A stretch of 40,028 bases of DNA, from positions 1 through 40,028 of the forward strand of contig ONCZ01000047.1 of NCBI GenBank assembly GCA_900316445.1, written 5' to 3'. Positions 16,180 through 25,605 of this stretch are shown one piece after another. The notes under the pieces were generated by a model. It did not search any database, was not told the DNA's origin, and saw only the letters and a program-made list of their open reading frames with translations. The position numbers and the translations under genes were made by a program. The stretch's first letter is position 1; every line of letters begins with the position of its first letter. Source of the DNA: an uncultured Prevotellaceae bacterium (GTDB lineage: Bacteria > Bacteroidota > Bacteroidia > Bacteroidales > Bacteroidaceae).

Positions 16180-16844
16180 GCCAGACGAAGCCGTTACTGA
16201 CCAAGGGTAGGATGGCGTTACTTGTGGTATTCGCCGTCCTCCTGATTGACCAGATGATCAAGATCTGGGTGAAGACCTCCATGACGCTTCATGAGAGTAT
16301 TCATGTGACCGACTGGTTCTACATCACCTTCATCGAGAACAACGGAATGGCTTTCGGCATGCAGCTGGGCAGCAAGATTGTCTTGTCGCTGTTCAGGGTG
16401 ATTGCCATCTCCGCGTTGGGATACTATATCTGGCTGGAGGTGAAGCGGAAGGCAAAGACGGGCTATCTCGTCTGCCTGTCGCTGGTGCTGGCGGGGGCAG
16501 CAGGCAACCTGATTGACTGTATGTTCTACGGCCTCGTGTTCAATGAGTCTTCACCTTATTATCTGTCTTACTTCGTTCCATTCGGTACAGGCTATGCACC
16601 CTTCCTGATGGGTAAGGTGGTGGATATGTTCTACTTCCCGCTGATAGAAACAGAATGGCCCACGTGGATGCCTTTCGTGGGTGGAGACCACTTTGTGTTC
16701 TTCAGTCCGGTGTTCAATTTTGCCGATTCCTGCATCAGCGTGAGTGTCGTGTGGATCCTGCTGTTCTACCGGCAGGAGATCAGCAAGATGTCATTCAGCA
16801 GAGTCATTGATAAACCCAAAGACCAAGCAGAACAGGAGGAATGA
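16176..16844 (+). CDS. lspA: Lipoprotein signal peptidase (signal peptidase II)
   Basis: LspA cleaves the signal peptide of prolipoproteins at the lipid-modified Cys in the inner membrane. The 222-residue protein starts at GTG 16176, overlapping the previous stop as GTGA. Four hydrophobic segments and the family signatures are present: ENNGMAFGM, the first catalytic Asp in GNLIDCMFYG, and the second in VFNFADSCISV. A loop of about 50 residues between them makes it longer than the E. coli enzyme (164 aa), as is usual in Bacteroidetes. The next gene encodes a lipoprotein, its likely substrate. Confidence 0.95.
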   Translation: MSQTKPLLTKGRMALLVVFAVLLIDQMIKIWVKTSMTLHESIHVTDWFYITFIENNGMAFGMQLGSKIVLSLFRVIAISALGYYIWLEVKRKAKTGYLVCLSLVLAGAAGNLIDCMFYGLVFNESSPYYLSYFVPFGTGYAPFLMGKVVDMFYFPLIETEWPTWMPFVGGDHFVFFSPVFNFADSCISVSVVWILLFYRQEISKMSFSRVIDKPKDQAEQEE

Positions 16845-17770
16845 AAGGTCTGAGCGTACATCTGGTCATCGTCGGGGCAACCGTAATAGTGCTTTTGTCT
16901 GCCTGCAAGCCGCAGGTACCGTCAAAGTATCTTCAGCCCGACGATATGGAAGACCTGATGTACGACTACTACCTCTCACAGGGCATCAGCAACAGTCAGC
17001 CCAGAACCACGGACTATGACCGCCGGTACAACATGCAGGCGGTGCTGAAGAAGTATGGTCTGACGAATGAGGAGTTCGACTCCACGCTGGTTTACTATTA
17101 TAACCACATGGAGCTGATGGATGCCATCTATTCCAACATCCAGAAACGGTTGGGCGACGAAGCGTTGGAGCTGGGAGCCTCCGAGGGCGAGGTGGAGCGT
17201 TTCACCATCCAGTCTGTCTCTGGCGACACTACCGATGTGTGGGAGGGAAAGCGTCAGCTCATGCTCCTGCCCATACCCCCTTATCACATCGTGCAGTTCT
17301 CACAGAAGGCCGACACCTCTTTCTATAAAGGCGACAGCTTCCTGCTGACGTTTGGCAGCCGTTTCCTCGTTCAGAGTGGTTCGAGGAATGCCACAGTCTA
17401 TCTGGCTGTGACCTATGAGAACGACAGCGTGGTCTCTGCGACCACTCCCATCAATGTCTCTGGAGGCTCTACACTTCGCATCAACGCCTGTGACCAGAAA
17501 GCCAAGCAACTGGATGGCTACATCTATATGCCTCGTCGGGATCAGACGGATAACGCGAGTGAAATCCCTCTGCTGCTGCTTGATCGCATCCAGCTGATGC
17601 GCTTCCATCACAAAGAGAAGCCAGAAGATGAGAAGGAGCAGGAAAAAGTGCCTGTCGCTGTGCCTGAGAAGAATGATACGACCGACTCTCTCAAACCCCG
17701 TATACGTCGTTTGGGTGAGCGTCCGACAATGAATCAACCAATCAAGAGTCAACCAATAATTAAAAGATAA
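16841..17770 (+). CDS. DUF4296-type lipoprotein
   Basis: This 309-residue protein starts at ATG 16841 in a 4-base overlap with lspA. The signal ends in a lipobox, LLSAC (Cys22). The N-terminal region with DDMEDLMYDYYLSQGIS and the helical segment KKYGLTNEEFDSTLVYYYNHMELM are characteristic of the DUF4296 family found next to lspA in Bacteroidales. The C-terminal third is a beta-rich domain with an acidic, Lys/Glu-rich linker and a low-complexity tail. Function unknown; location in the periplasm or outer membrane is expected. Its stop overlaps the transporter start (TAATG). Confidence 0.8.
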   Translation: MKGLSVHLVIVGATVIVLLSACKPQVPSKYLQPDDMEDLMYDYYLSQGISNSQPRTTDYDRRYNMQAVLKKYGLTNEEFDSTLVYYYNHMELMDAIYSNIQKRLGDEALELGASEGEVERFTIQSVSGDTTDVWEGKRQLMLLPIPPYHIVQFSQKADTSFYKGDSFLLTFGSRFLVQSGSRNATVYLAVTYENDSVVSATTPINVSGGSTLRINACDQKAKQLDGYIYMPRRDQTDNASEIPLLLLDRIQLMRFHHKEKPEDEKEQEKVPVAVPEKNDTTDSLKPRIRRLGERPTMNQPIKSQPIIKR

Positions 17771-19107
17771 TGAAACATCTGAAATTCCGACTGTCGCTGA
17801 TGAACTTCCTGGAGTTTGCCGTCTGGGGAGCTTATCTCACCTGCATGGGTAACTACTTAGGACGTGCCGGACTTGGAGACAAGATCTCCTGGTTCTACGC
17901 CATTCAAGGCATCGTGAGCCTGTTCATGCCCACGCTGATGGGTATTGTTGCAGACCGTTTCATCCAGCCCCAGCGCCTCTTGGGCTTGTGCCATTTCGTG
18001 GCTGGCGGATTCATGCTCGGCTGCTGGTGGCTTGGTGTGGAAGCCGGTCATGGACATGAGTTGCCTGACAAGTGGACATTCATCGCCTTCTATACCCTGA
18101 GTGTGGCTTTCTATATGCCAACCATTGCGCTGGCAAACACGACGGCCTTCACCATTCTGAAGAACAACGGGCTGGACACCGTGAAGGACTTCCCGCCCAT
18201 CCGCGTCATTGGTACCGTCGGTTTCATCCTGACCATGTGGTTCGTCAACTGTTCCGTATGGGCCACAGAGAATGCCACAGCCGAGGGAATCTCTTTCTCT
18301 TTCACGTTTGCAGAGAATCCCTATAAATTCCAGTACACCTATATGCAGTTCTTTGTGTCGGGTGTGCTGAGTATGCTGCTGTTCCTTTATACCTTTACTT
18401 TGCCTGAGTGCAAGCTCACAAAGAAGCAGGGGAAGGTCTCTCTGGCAGAGAGTTTCGGCCTGAATGCCTTCAAGCTCTTCAAGACGAAGAAGATGGCGCT
18501 GTTCTTCATCTTCTCTGCTTTGCTTGGTATGTGTCTGCAGGTGACCAACGGCTATGCCGTACCATTCATCACAAGCTTTAAGGGCAGTACCGATCCTGCT
18601 GTCTACGACTCATTTGCAGCCAATAATGCCACGCTGCTGTCGAGTATCTCCCAGATCAGCGAGGCCCTCTGCATCCTGATGATCCCTTTCTTCCTGAAGC
18701 GCTATGGCATCAAGGTGGTGATGCTGATGTCGATGTTTGCCTGGGTGTTCCGTTTTGGATTCTTCGGCGTGGGTAATCCTGCTATGCCGGGTGTCATCCT
18801 GTTCATCCTCTCCTGTATTGTCTATGGTGTAGCCTTCGACTTCTTCAATGTTTCTGGCGGTATCTTTGTCGATCAGGAGTGTGAGCCCTCTGTGAAAGCT
18901 TCGGCCCAGGGACTGTTCATGATGATGACCAATGGCATCGGTGCCACGATAGGAACTTTGGCGGCTGGTGAGATTGTGAACCACTACTGCCAGTGGGAGA
19001 ATGACTATCTGCAGGGGCAATGGACCACGTGCTGGTTTATCTTTGCCACCTTTGCCCTGATTGTAGGTGTCTCCTTCGCCTTAGTCTTCCATCCGGAGAA
19101 AAAGTAA
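17770..19107 (+). CDS. nupG: Nucleoside:H+ symporter, NupG/XapB-like MFS protein
   Basis: A 445-residue, 12-helix major facilitator of the nucleoside:H+ symporter family. The opening LRSLMNFLEFAVWGAYL-like stretch (here RLSLMNFLEFAVWGAYL), GIVADRFIQPQRLL in loop 2-3, and ECEPSVKASAQGLFM in the second half match NupG relatives. It would import nucleosides, consistent with the secreted 5'-nucleotidase at 7975. The start overlaps the DUF4296 stop by one base, and its stop overlaps the rsmE start by one base (TAATG twice). Substrate range is not visible in the sequence. Confidence 0.88.
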   Translation: MKHLKFRLSLMNFLEFAVWGAYLTCMGNYLGRAGLGDKISWFYAIQGIVSLFMPTLMGIVADRFIQPQRLLGLCHFVAGGFMLGCWWLGVEAGHGHELPDKWTFIAFYTLSVAFYMPTIALANTTAFTILKNNGLDTVKDFPPIRVIGTVGFILTMWFVNCSVWATENATAEGISFSFTFAENPYKFQYTYMQFFVSGVLSMLLFLYTFTLPECKLTKKQGKVSLAESFGLNAFKLFKTKKMALFFIFSALLGMCLQVTNGYAVPFITSFKGSTDPAVYDSFAANNATLLSSISQISEALCILMIPFFLKRYGIKVVMLMSMFAWVFRFGFFGVGNPAMPGVILFILSCIVYGVAFDFFNVSGGIFVDQECEPSVKASAQGLFMMMTNGIGATIGTLAAGEIVNHYCQWENDYLQGQWTTCWFIFATFALIVGVSFALVFHPEKK

Positions 19108-19835
19108 TGAAAGAGGCCAGATACTTCTACGTTCCTGATGCAGCACAACAGAGAGAGTTGCCTGCCGAAGAGTGCCAGCATGCCATCCGCGTGCTGAGGC
19201 TGAAGGTGGGCGATGAGCTGTTCCTGATGGACGGGGTAGGGAACTACTACCGTGCTCTGGTCTCAGAGGCTTCCTCTCATCGTTGCTGTTATGAGATCGT
19301 GGAGACTTTGCCTCAGGAGCGCCAATGGACAGGCCATGTGCATCTGGCCATCGCTCCAACGAAGATGATGGACCGTATGGAGTGGATGACAGAGAAGGCA
19401 ACGGAGATTGGTATTGATGAGCTCACCTTCCTTGACTGCCAGTTCTCTGAGCGTCAGGTGGTCAAGCTGCCCCGCATAGAGAAGATAGTCGTCTCTGCCG
19501 TCAAGCAGAGTCACAAGGCCTGGATGCCTGTCGTTCATGAGATGACGGCTTTCAAGACCTTCATCAGCCAACCTCTTGAGGGCGGCAAATACATTGCCCA
19601 CTGCTATGAGGAAATCCCTCGCACCTATCTCTTTGATGAGTTGCAGAAGCACTCAGACTCTGAGGATGCCACCGTGTTGATTGGCCCAGAGGGAGACTTC
19701 TCCATCGATGAGGTGCGTCAGGCTGTGGCAGCAGGCTATCAGTCTGTACATCTTGGCAAGAGCCGCCTCCGCACAGAGACAGCAGGCCTCTCTGCCGTCA
19801 TGATGATGCAACTGAGTAAGGGTGAAAACATTTAA
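19107..19835 (+). CDS. rsmE: 16S rRNA m3U1498 methyltransferase
   Basis: RsmE methylates N3 of U1498 in 16S rRNA using SAM. It is read from ATG 19107 (242 residues, MKEARYFYVPDAAQ), which overlaps the transporter stop; the longer upstream frame has no support. The N-terminal PUA-like domain is followed by a SPOUT knot domain with KMMDRMEWMTEKATEIGIDE, SQRQ-like SERQVVKLPRIEKIV, LIGPEGDFSIDEV and LGKSRLRTETAGLSA. These C-terminal motifs form the SAM knot. It is part of the ileS-to-DUF3256 run. Confidence 0.94.
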   Translation: MKEARYFYVPDAAQQRELPAEECQHAIRVLRLKVGDELFLMDGVGNYYRALVSEASSHRCCYEIVETLPQERQWTGHVHLAIAPTKMMDRMEWMTEKATEIGIDELTFLDCQFSERQVVKLPRIEKIVVSAVKQSHKAWMPVVHEMTAFKTFISQPLEGGKYIAHCYEEIPRTYLFDELQKHSDSEDATVLIGPEGDFSIDEVRQAVAAGYQSVHLGKSRLRTETAGLSAVMMMQLSKGENI

Positions 19836-19864
19836 ATCGTAAATATGTAAATCGTAAATAAAAT
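19833..19864. repeat. 7-8 bp array (AAATCGT type)
   Basis: Units AAATCGT / AAATATGT / AAATCGT / AAATAAAA alternate A-B-A-B and begin at the rsmE stop codon. The array fills the gap before paaK. The reverse complement shares ATTTACGATTTAC with the array at 30140. Confidence 0.75.
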
Positions 19865-19869
19865 ATTGT

Positions 19870-21210
19870 ATGACTGACGAGAAAATCATGGCTACTATCA
19901 AGCCTGACGGTGAATGCTGGCAGCCGGAAATCGAAAAAATGCCAAGAGAGCAGCTGGAAGCGCTGCAAGTGAAGAAACTCAAGGAGAGCATCAAGGTTGC
20001 TCTGAACTCTCCTTTCTACAAGAAGCGTCTGGGAGATCTCGGCATCACGCCTGACTCCATCAACTCGCTGGCAGACCTGCGTAAGATTCCCTTCACCACG
20101 AAGCAGGATCTGCGCGACAACTATCCTTATGGCCTTGTAGGCAGAAGCTTGGATGATGCCGTCCGTATTCACTCTACCAGTGGTACGACAGGTAATCCCT
20201 GTGTGGTGGTCTATTCAGAGCACGACATCTGCTCATGGGCCAATATGATTGCCCGTAACCTCTATATGGTGGGCTGCCGCAAGAGCGATATCTTCCAGAA
20301 CTCTTCTGGCTATGGTATGTTCACTGGCGGTCTGGGCTTCCAGTATGGTGCAGAGTGGCTGGGTACTATGACCGTTCCTGCTGCTGCCGGTAACACCAAG
20401 CGCCAGATCAAGTTCATCAAGGATTTTGGTACCACCGTTCTTCACGCCATCCCCTCTTATGCCATCTATTTGGCAGAGGCCATTAAGGAAGAAGGTATTG
20501 ATCCAAAAGATCTGAAACTCCACACGCTTTGTATCGGAGCAGAGCCACATACTGAGGAGCAGCGTCGTCGTATTGAGCGTGTGCTGAATGTCAAGGCCTA
20601 CAACTCCTTCGGTATGACAGAGATGAATGGTCCTGGTGTGGCCTTTGAGTGTAAGTATCAGGATGGTATGCACCTCTGGGAGGATAACTACATCGTGGAG
20701 ATTGTCGATCCTGACACTCTGGAGCCTGTGCCCGATGGTCAGATGGGCGAGATGGTGCTGACCACCCTTGACCGTGATATGATGCCTGTGCTGAGATATC
20801 GCACCCGTGACCTCACCCGCATCCTGCCTGGTGAGTGTAAGTGTGGCCGTACCCACCGCCGTATTGACCGCATCAAGGGCCGTACTGACGACATGTTCAT
20901 CATCAAGGGCGTCAACGTCTTCCCGATGCAGGTGGAGAAGGTGCTGGTTCAGTATCCTGGCTTGGGCAGCAACTATCTGATCACATTGGAAACCATTAAT
21001 GACAGCGATGTGATGACCGTTGAGGTAGAGCTTGAAGGACTGGAGTCGGATATCTTCCCTGATATTCAGAATATGACGAAGGACATCCAGGCAGCCCTGA
21101 AGAGTGAGATCCTGCTGAAGCCTCAGGTGAAGCTGGTGAAGAAGGGCTCTCTGCCTATGAGCGAGGGTAAGGCTGTCCGTGTGAAGGATTTAAGAGAAGG
21201 CAGAGGATGA
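19870..21210 (+). CDS. paaK: Phenylacetate-CoA ligase
   Basis: PaaK joins phenylacetate (or a related aryl acid) to CoA with ATP. The 446 residues fit the family. The adenylate-forming P-loop reads STSGTTGNPCVV near residue 102, followed by YNSFGMTEMNGPGV and RYRTRDLTRI; the C-terminal AMP-binding domain has DDMFIIKGVNVFPMQVE. In Bacteroidales the gene usually accompanies indolepyruvate oxidoreductase genes in aromatic amino acid metabolism, but none is in this window. The start could also be ATG 19888. Its stop overlaps the next start (ATGA). Confidence 0.92.
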   Translation: MTDEKIMATIKPDGECWQPEIEKMPREQLEALQVKKLKESIKVALNSPFYKKRLGDLGITPDSINSLADLRKIPFTTKQDLRDNYPYGLVGRSLDDAVRIHSTSGTTGNPCVVVYSEHDICSWANMIARNLYMVGCRKSDIFQNSSGYGMFTGGLGFQYGAEWLGTMTVPAAAGNTKRQIKFIKDFGTTVLHAIPSYAIYLAEAIKEEGIDPKDLKLHTLCIGAEPHTEEQRRRIERVLNVKAYNSFGMTEMNGPGVAFECKYQDGMHLWEDNYIVEIVDPDTLEPVPDGQMGEMVLTTLDRDMMPVLRYRTRDLTRILPGECKCGRTHRRIDRIKGRTDDMFIIKGVNVFPMQVEKVLVQYPGLGSNYLITLETINDSDVMTVEVELEGLESDIFPDIQNMTKDIQAALKSEILLKPQVKLVKKGSLPMSEGKAVRVKDLREGRG

Positions 21211-21737
21211 AAACCAAGCTGTTAGCTTTAGGCTTATGGCTGATGGCATTCACCAGTCAGGCGTCTGCACAGCTCCTGTCTCCTGACTCCTGTCTCCTGA
21301 CTCCTTTTATCAAAGACGTCTTCAAGCAGATGCCAGACTCCCTGATGCCTTATCTCACGCAGAACAACCGTCTGGACTTCATCGACTTCATGGAGTCCAA
21401 CATGAAGGCCGAGGTGTCTAATCTGACGGGAGGCACCAGCGAGATGACAGCCCTCACAGACGACAGCCTCTCCATCCGTATGAGCGAAGCCCTGAGGGTG
21501 GACATGCTGCTGCTGGATCTCGATGAACCGGTGGACAGCATCCGGCAGGTGATTGTGTTTGTTGAAACCTTCCTGGCAGACTCCGTCTATGGCGAGAGTG
21601 TGTGTAAGACATATTCCGTCGACTGGCAGCCTGTCACGAAAGATATTCCGTTTAATGAAGCGCAGAGGAAACGTCTGGAGCCCCTAAACTTGCAAAATAT
21701 CCTTAAATGGAGTGAGGATAAACTAAACAATCGTTAA
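21207..21737 (+). CDS. DUF3256-type secreted protein with heptad insert
   Basis: This 176-residue protein has a signal peptide (MKTKLLALGLWLMAFTSQASAQ) and a DUF3256-like body (KQMPDSLMPYLTQNNRLDFIDFM, LLLDLDEPVDSIRQVIVFVETFLADS). Residues 23-34 (LLSPDSCLLTP) are encoded by a heptad array CTCCTGT/CTCCTGA at 21273-21307, directly after the predicted signal cleavage site. The array is related, in reverse complement, to the one inside murB. Probably periplasmic; function unknown. It is the last gene of the operon. Confidence 0.75.
   Translation: MKTKLLALGLWLMAFTSQASAQLLSPDSCLLTPFIKDVFKQMPDSLMPYLTQNNRLDFIDFMESNMKAEVSNLTGGTSEMTALTDDSLSIRMSEALRVDMLLLDLDEPVDSIRQVIVFVETFLADSVYGESVCKTYSVDWQPVTKDIPFNEAQRKRLEPLNLQNILKWSEDKLNNR
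21273..21307. repeat. Heptad array inside coding sequence (CTCCTGT/CTCCTGA)
   Basis: Five 7-bp units in A-B-A-B order plus one degenerate unit within the DUF3256 gene. The reverse complement units ACAGGAG and TCAGGAG are the units of the murB array at 30404-30459. Confidence 0.9.
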
Positions 21738-21776
21738 ATAATAACGCAGAATTGCCAAAGAAAGCAGAATTATTTT

Positions 21777-21784
21777 TATATTTG
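21777..21784 (+). promoter_or_regulatory. -7 box for candidate small RNA B
   Basis: TATATTTG at 21777-21784; a TTG at 21752-21754 has a long 22-base spacer, so the -33 match is weaker than in the sister RNA at 32100. Confidence 0.55.
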
Positions 21785-21789
21785 CATCG

Positions 21790-21936
21790 TGTTTTTCATG
21801 GTATTAGATTATTAAGGTTAATTGGGAATACAATTTATCGCGAGATAGGTTTTATTCGAACTCCAATAACAGTACAAGTCATTTATTTGTAGTGTTTTTG
21901 GTTAAAAAAAAGGGAACCTGAGAAGGATCCCTTTTT
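21790..21936 (+). ncRNA. Candidate small RNA B, paralogue of the one at 32136
   Basis: The transcript predicted from the TATATTTG box begins with GTGTTTTTCAT-G-GTATTAGATT (21789-21810), then AAGGTTAA, nearly identical to the start of the RNA at 32136. It would run about 146 nt to a terminator at 21909-21936 (AAAGGGA-A-CC / GG-A-TCCCTTTTT). No open frame fits. The shared 5' block and individual 3' parts recall paralogous small RNA families reported in Bacteroides (the FopS family, from memory); this assignment needs a covariance or BLAST search. Confidence 0.55.
21909..21936 (+). terminator. Terminator of candidate small RNA B
   Basis: AAAAGGGA and CC pair with GG and TCCCTTTTT around a TGAGAA loop with one A-A mismatch, ending in T-rich sequence. 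Confidence 0.65.
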
Positions 21937-21943
21937 CTTTTAT

Positions 21944-21990
21944 TCCCCTCCTGAGTTAGGAGGGGTGCCCGAAGGGCGGGGTGGTCTGAA
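21944..21990. repeat. REPIN-like element, half copy
   Basis: Only the left half is present: CCCCTCCTGAGTTAGGAGGGG followed by a GCCCGAAGGGC insert and GGTCTGAAC. It stops just before the proS stop codon; the right arm is missing. It may end the proS transcript. Confidence 0.8.
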
Positions 21991-21995
21991 CCACC

Positions 21996-23455
<1,460 letters not shown>

Positions 23456-23476
23456 CTAATTTTGCGAATTTGCGTG

Positions 23477-23484
23477 CAAAATTA
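23477..23484 (-). promoter_or_regulatory. -7 box of proS
   Basis: TAATTTTG on the minus strand, followed by CACGCAAATT, the same start-site sequence seen in pheS and thrS. No clear -33 element. Confidence 0.5.
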
Positions 23485-23560
23485 CATAAAATTTTAGACA
23501 TAAGTACATAAGAACATATAATTTTTTGTTTCTTTTGTTCTTTTGTCTGAAAATAATTAT

Positions 23561-23568
23561 TATCTTTG
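23561..23568 (+). promoter_or_regulatory. -7 box of the OmpA-like lipoprotein gene
   Basis: TATCTTTG, 39 bases upstream of the ATG at 23608. TTTG sequences upstream do not sit at the ideal spacing. Confidence 0.55.
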
Positions 23569-23607
23569 CAGCAGAAATCAACGTTTAACAACTAAATTGA
23601 GAAGTTT

Positions 23608-24309
23608 ATGAAAAGTTTAAAGAGTATTGCCGTCGCACTATGCGCAGCGCTGGTGCTGGCAGGATGTAACATGAGTAACACGGGTAAGGGTGCATTGATC
23701 GGTGCCGGTGGCGGTGCTGGTCTTGGAGCCATCGTGGGTGCCATCGCAGGTAACACAGCCATTGGTGCTGTCATCGGTGGTGCAGTAGGTGCTGGTGCGG
23801 GTGCCCTCATCGGTAAGAAGATGGACAAGGCCAAGAAGGAGGCCGAGGCTGTGCAGAACGCTCAGGTGGAGGCTGTGACAGACGCTAATGGTCTGGAGGC
23901 CGTGAAGGTGACATTCGACTCTGGTATCCTCTTCGCTACTGGCAGTTCTACACTCAGCAGCACAGCTAAGACTTCGCTCTTCCAGTTTGCCAACGTGCTG
24001 AAGGGCAATGCCGACTGTGATGTGGCTGTGCAGGGATATACAGACAATGCCGGCTGGAAGGGTAAGAGCGTAGAACAGAGCCAGCAGAAGAACCTGGAGC
24101 TCTCTCAGCAGCGTGCCCAGAGCGTGACCAACTACCTGCTCCAGCAGGGTGTCAGCCCCGCTCAGATCCGCAGCACTACTGGTTTTGGTGAGGCTAACCC
24201 CGTGGCTGACAACTCTACCGCTGCCGGTAAGGCCCAGAACCGTCGTGTGGAGGTTTACATGTACGCCTCTCAGAAGATGATCCAGGAGGCTCAGCAGCAG
24301 GCCCAGTAA
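23608..24309 (+). CDS. OmpA-family lipoprotein with glycine zipper
   Basis: This 233-residue protein resembles YiaD. The lipoprotein signal ends LVLAGC (Cys20). A glycine-zipper membrane segment follows (about 28-70, repeated GAxxG such as GAGGGAGLGAIVGAIAG). The C-terminal OmpA domain (about 95-220) contains FDSGILFATGSSTLS, GYTDNAG and the peptidoglycan-binding helix region with NLELSQQRAQSV and NRRVEVYM. It should anchor the outer membrane to peptidoglycan. It is divergent from proS and is followed by mtgA, a peptidoglycan glycosyltransferase, after an AT-rich octad array. Confidence 0.92.
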   Translation: MKSLKSIAVALCAALVLAGCNMSNTGKGALIGAGGGAGLGAIVGAIAGNTAIGAVIGGAVGAGAGALIGKKMDKAKKEAEAVQNAQVEAVTDANGLEAVKVTFDSGILFATGSSTLSSTAKTSLFQFANVLKGNADCDVAVQGYTDNAGWKGKSVEQSQQKNLELSQQRAQSVTNYLLQQGVSPAQIRSTTGFGEANPVADNSTAAGKAQNRRVEVYMYASQKMIQEAQQQAQ

Positions 24310-24342
24310 AATTATAGAATTAAAAAATTAAAGAATTAAAAG
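24310..24342. repeat. Octad array (AATTAAAA type)
   Basis: Units AATTATAG / AATTAAAA / AATTAAAG / AATTAAAA fill the gap between the OmpA-like stop and the mtgA GTG start; they resemble the array at 1203. Confidence 0.75.
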
Positions 24343-25041
24343 GTGAAACGGATTGTTCGTTTCATTAAGAATACTCTGAAATGGATAGTGGTGGCATTCT
24401 TTGCTTCCACTATTCTTTCTGTTGTGATGTACCGTTTCCTGCCAGTGTGGGTGACACCGTTGATGGTCATCCGCTGCTATGAGCAACAGAAGGAGGGGCG
24501 TGACCTGAAACTCTCTCACGACTGGGTGTCGCTCAATGAGATATCCCCCTCATTGCCTGTGGCCGTCATTGCCAGCGAGGATGGCAAGTTCATTGAGCAT
24601 CATGGTTTCGACTACAAGGCCATAGAGCATGCTGCCAAGCGCAACCGTGAGCATCCAGAAAAGCGTAAGCTGGGTGCCTCAACCATCTCACAGCAGACAG
24701 CCAAGAATGTTTTCCTTTGGCCAGGCCGCAGCTGGGTGCGTAAGGGCTTTGAGGTCTATTTCACCACACTCATCGAACTCCTCTGGTCCAAGCAGCGCAT
24801 CATGGAGGTCTATCTCAACTCCATCGAGATGGGCGATGGCATCTATGGCGCCCAGGCCGTTGCCGAGGAACACTTCCATAAGGATGCCAAAGACCTCACT
24901 CGCAGTGAGTGTGCCCTCATTGCCGCCACGCTGCCCAATCCCCGCAAGTTCTCCAGCAAGTCTCCTTCCTCCTATATGCTCAAGCGTCAGTCCCGCATCC
25001 TGAAGGAGATGAAGTTCGTTGGTGAGTTCCCCATGAAATAA
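24343..25041 (+). CDS. mtgA: Monofunctional biosynthetic peptidoglycan transglycosylase
   Basis: MtgA polymerises lipid II into glycan strands at the outer face of the inner membrane. The 232-residue protein starts at GTG 24343, next to the octad array. An N-terminal transmembrane helix (about 8-33) is followed by a GT51 domain: the first catalytic Glu in ASEDGKFIEHHGFDY, then GASTISQQTAKNVFLW, then RIMEVYLNSIEMGDGIYG. No transpeptidase domain is present. It may be cotranscribed with the OmpA-like lipoprotein. Confidence 0.94.
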   Translation: MKRIVRFIKNTLKWIVVAFFASTILSVVMYRFLPVWVTPLMVIRCYEQQKEGRDLKLSHDWVSLNEISPSLPVAVIASEDGKFIEHHGFDYKAIEHAAKRNREHPEKRKLGASTISQQTAKNVFLWPGRSWVRKGFEVYFTTLIELLWSKQRIMEVYLNSIEMGDGIYGAQAVAEEHFHKDAKDLTRSECALIAATLPNPRKFSSKSPSSYMLKRQSRILKEMKFVGEFPMK

Positions 25042-25058
25042 ATGTGATTTCATAGAAA

Positions 25059-25088
25059 AGACGTTAAGACGCTAAGACGTTGAGACGC
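25059..25088. repeat. Octad array (AGACGTTA type)
   Basis: Units AGACGTTA / AGACGCTA / AGACGTTG / AGACGCC after mtgA. The same unit family recurs at 27444-27516, 27640-27664 and 32244-32280. Confidence 0.8.
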
Positions 25089-25114
25089 CTGCTTGAGAAA
25101 TATTCCCCATTTTA

Positions 25115-25146
25115 TTTGGATGTTTCAGATTTATTGCCTATATTTG
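25115..25146 (+). promoter_or_regulatory. Promoter of the small acidic protein
   Basis: TTTG at 25115-25118, 20-base spacer, TATATTTG at 25139-25146. It places transcription near 25153, so the upstream ATG at 25093 cannot be the start. Confidence 0.7.
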
Positions 25147-25170
25147 CAGCGTGAAATGGTTTATTCAAAT

Positions 25171-25521
25171 ATGAGTGATGAAATCAAAGACATAGAGAAA
25201 CAGTCCAGCATCGTCAGCGAGCCCGCTGCCGAGACTGCCTATGACAGCCAGACGGTTGAAGTCTCTGCTGCCGAGTTAGGTATATCAGACAGTTGGGACC
25301 CTGGGATAGGTCCCTATTCGATGGACGAGTTGAATGCCCGTATTGACAAGGCCGAAGCTGCCATCAAGAGGGCAAAGAGTGGTGATTGGAGCGGATGGAT
25401 ATCTGAAAGCCAGTCGCGCGAGAACCTCTATAAGAAATACCCATGGCTCAGGAAACTAATTAGATACGGTCTTTATCGTCGATATCTGGAACATGAAGAT
25501 GAATCCGAAAACTCTGATTAA
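25171..25521 (+). CDS. Small acidic cytoplasmic protein of unknown function
   Basis: Read from ATG 25171 (116 residues, MSDEIKDIEK) because the promoter lies at 25115-25146; ATG 25156 is also possible. There is no signal peptide. The N-terminal half is acidic and probably disordered. The second half contains a helix SMDELNARIDKAEAAIKRAKSG, then WSGWISESQSRENLYKKYPWLRKLI and a basic RYGLYRRYLEHED tail. Similar small proteins with a helix and an E/K-rich WL motif occur in Prevotella genomes and may pair with partner genes, but none is adjacent here. No function assigned. Confidence 0.6.
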   Translation: MSDEIKDIEKQSSIVSEPAAETAYDSQTVEVSAAELGISDSWDPGIGPYSMDELNARIDKAEAAIKRAKSGDWSGWISESQSRENLYKKYPWLRKLIRYGLYRRYLEHEDESENSD

Positions 25522-25605
25522 AAGAATATAATAAATTAATGTGTAACTCTAAAAACAAATCGCTTATGGTAACATAGCAAAGACAAGGAAAAGAAATATA
25601 CGTTG

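Noticed and set aside
19020-19106. Earlier start for rsmE inside the transporter gene
   Set aside because: The RsmE N-terminus MKEARYFYVP begins at 19107 with a TAATG overlap; the longer frame has no family match.
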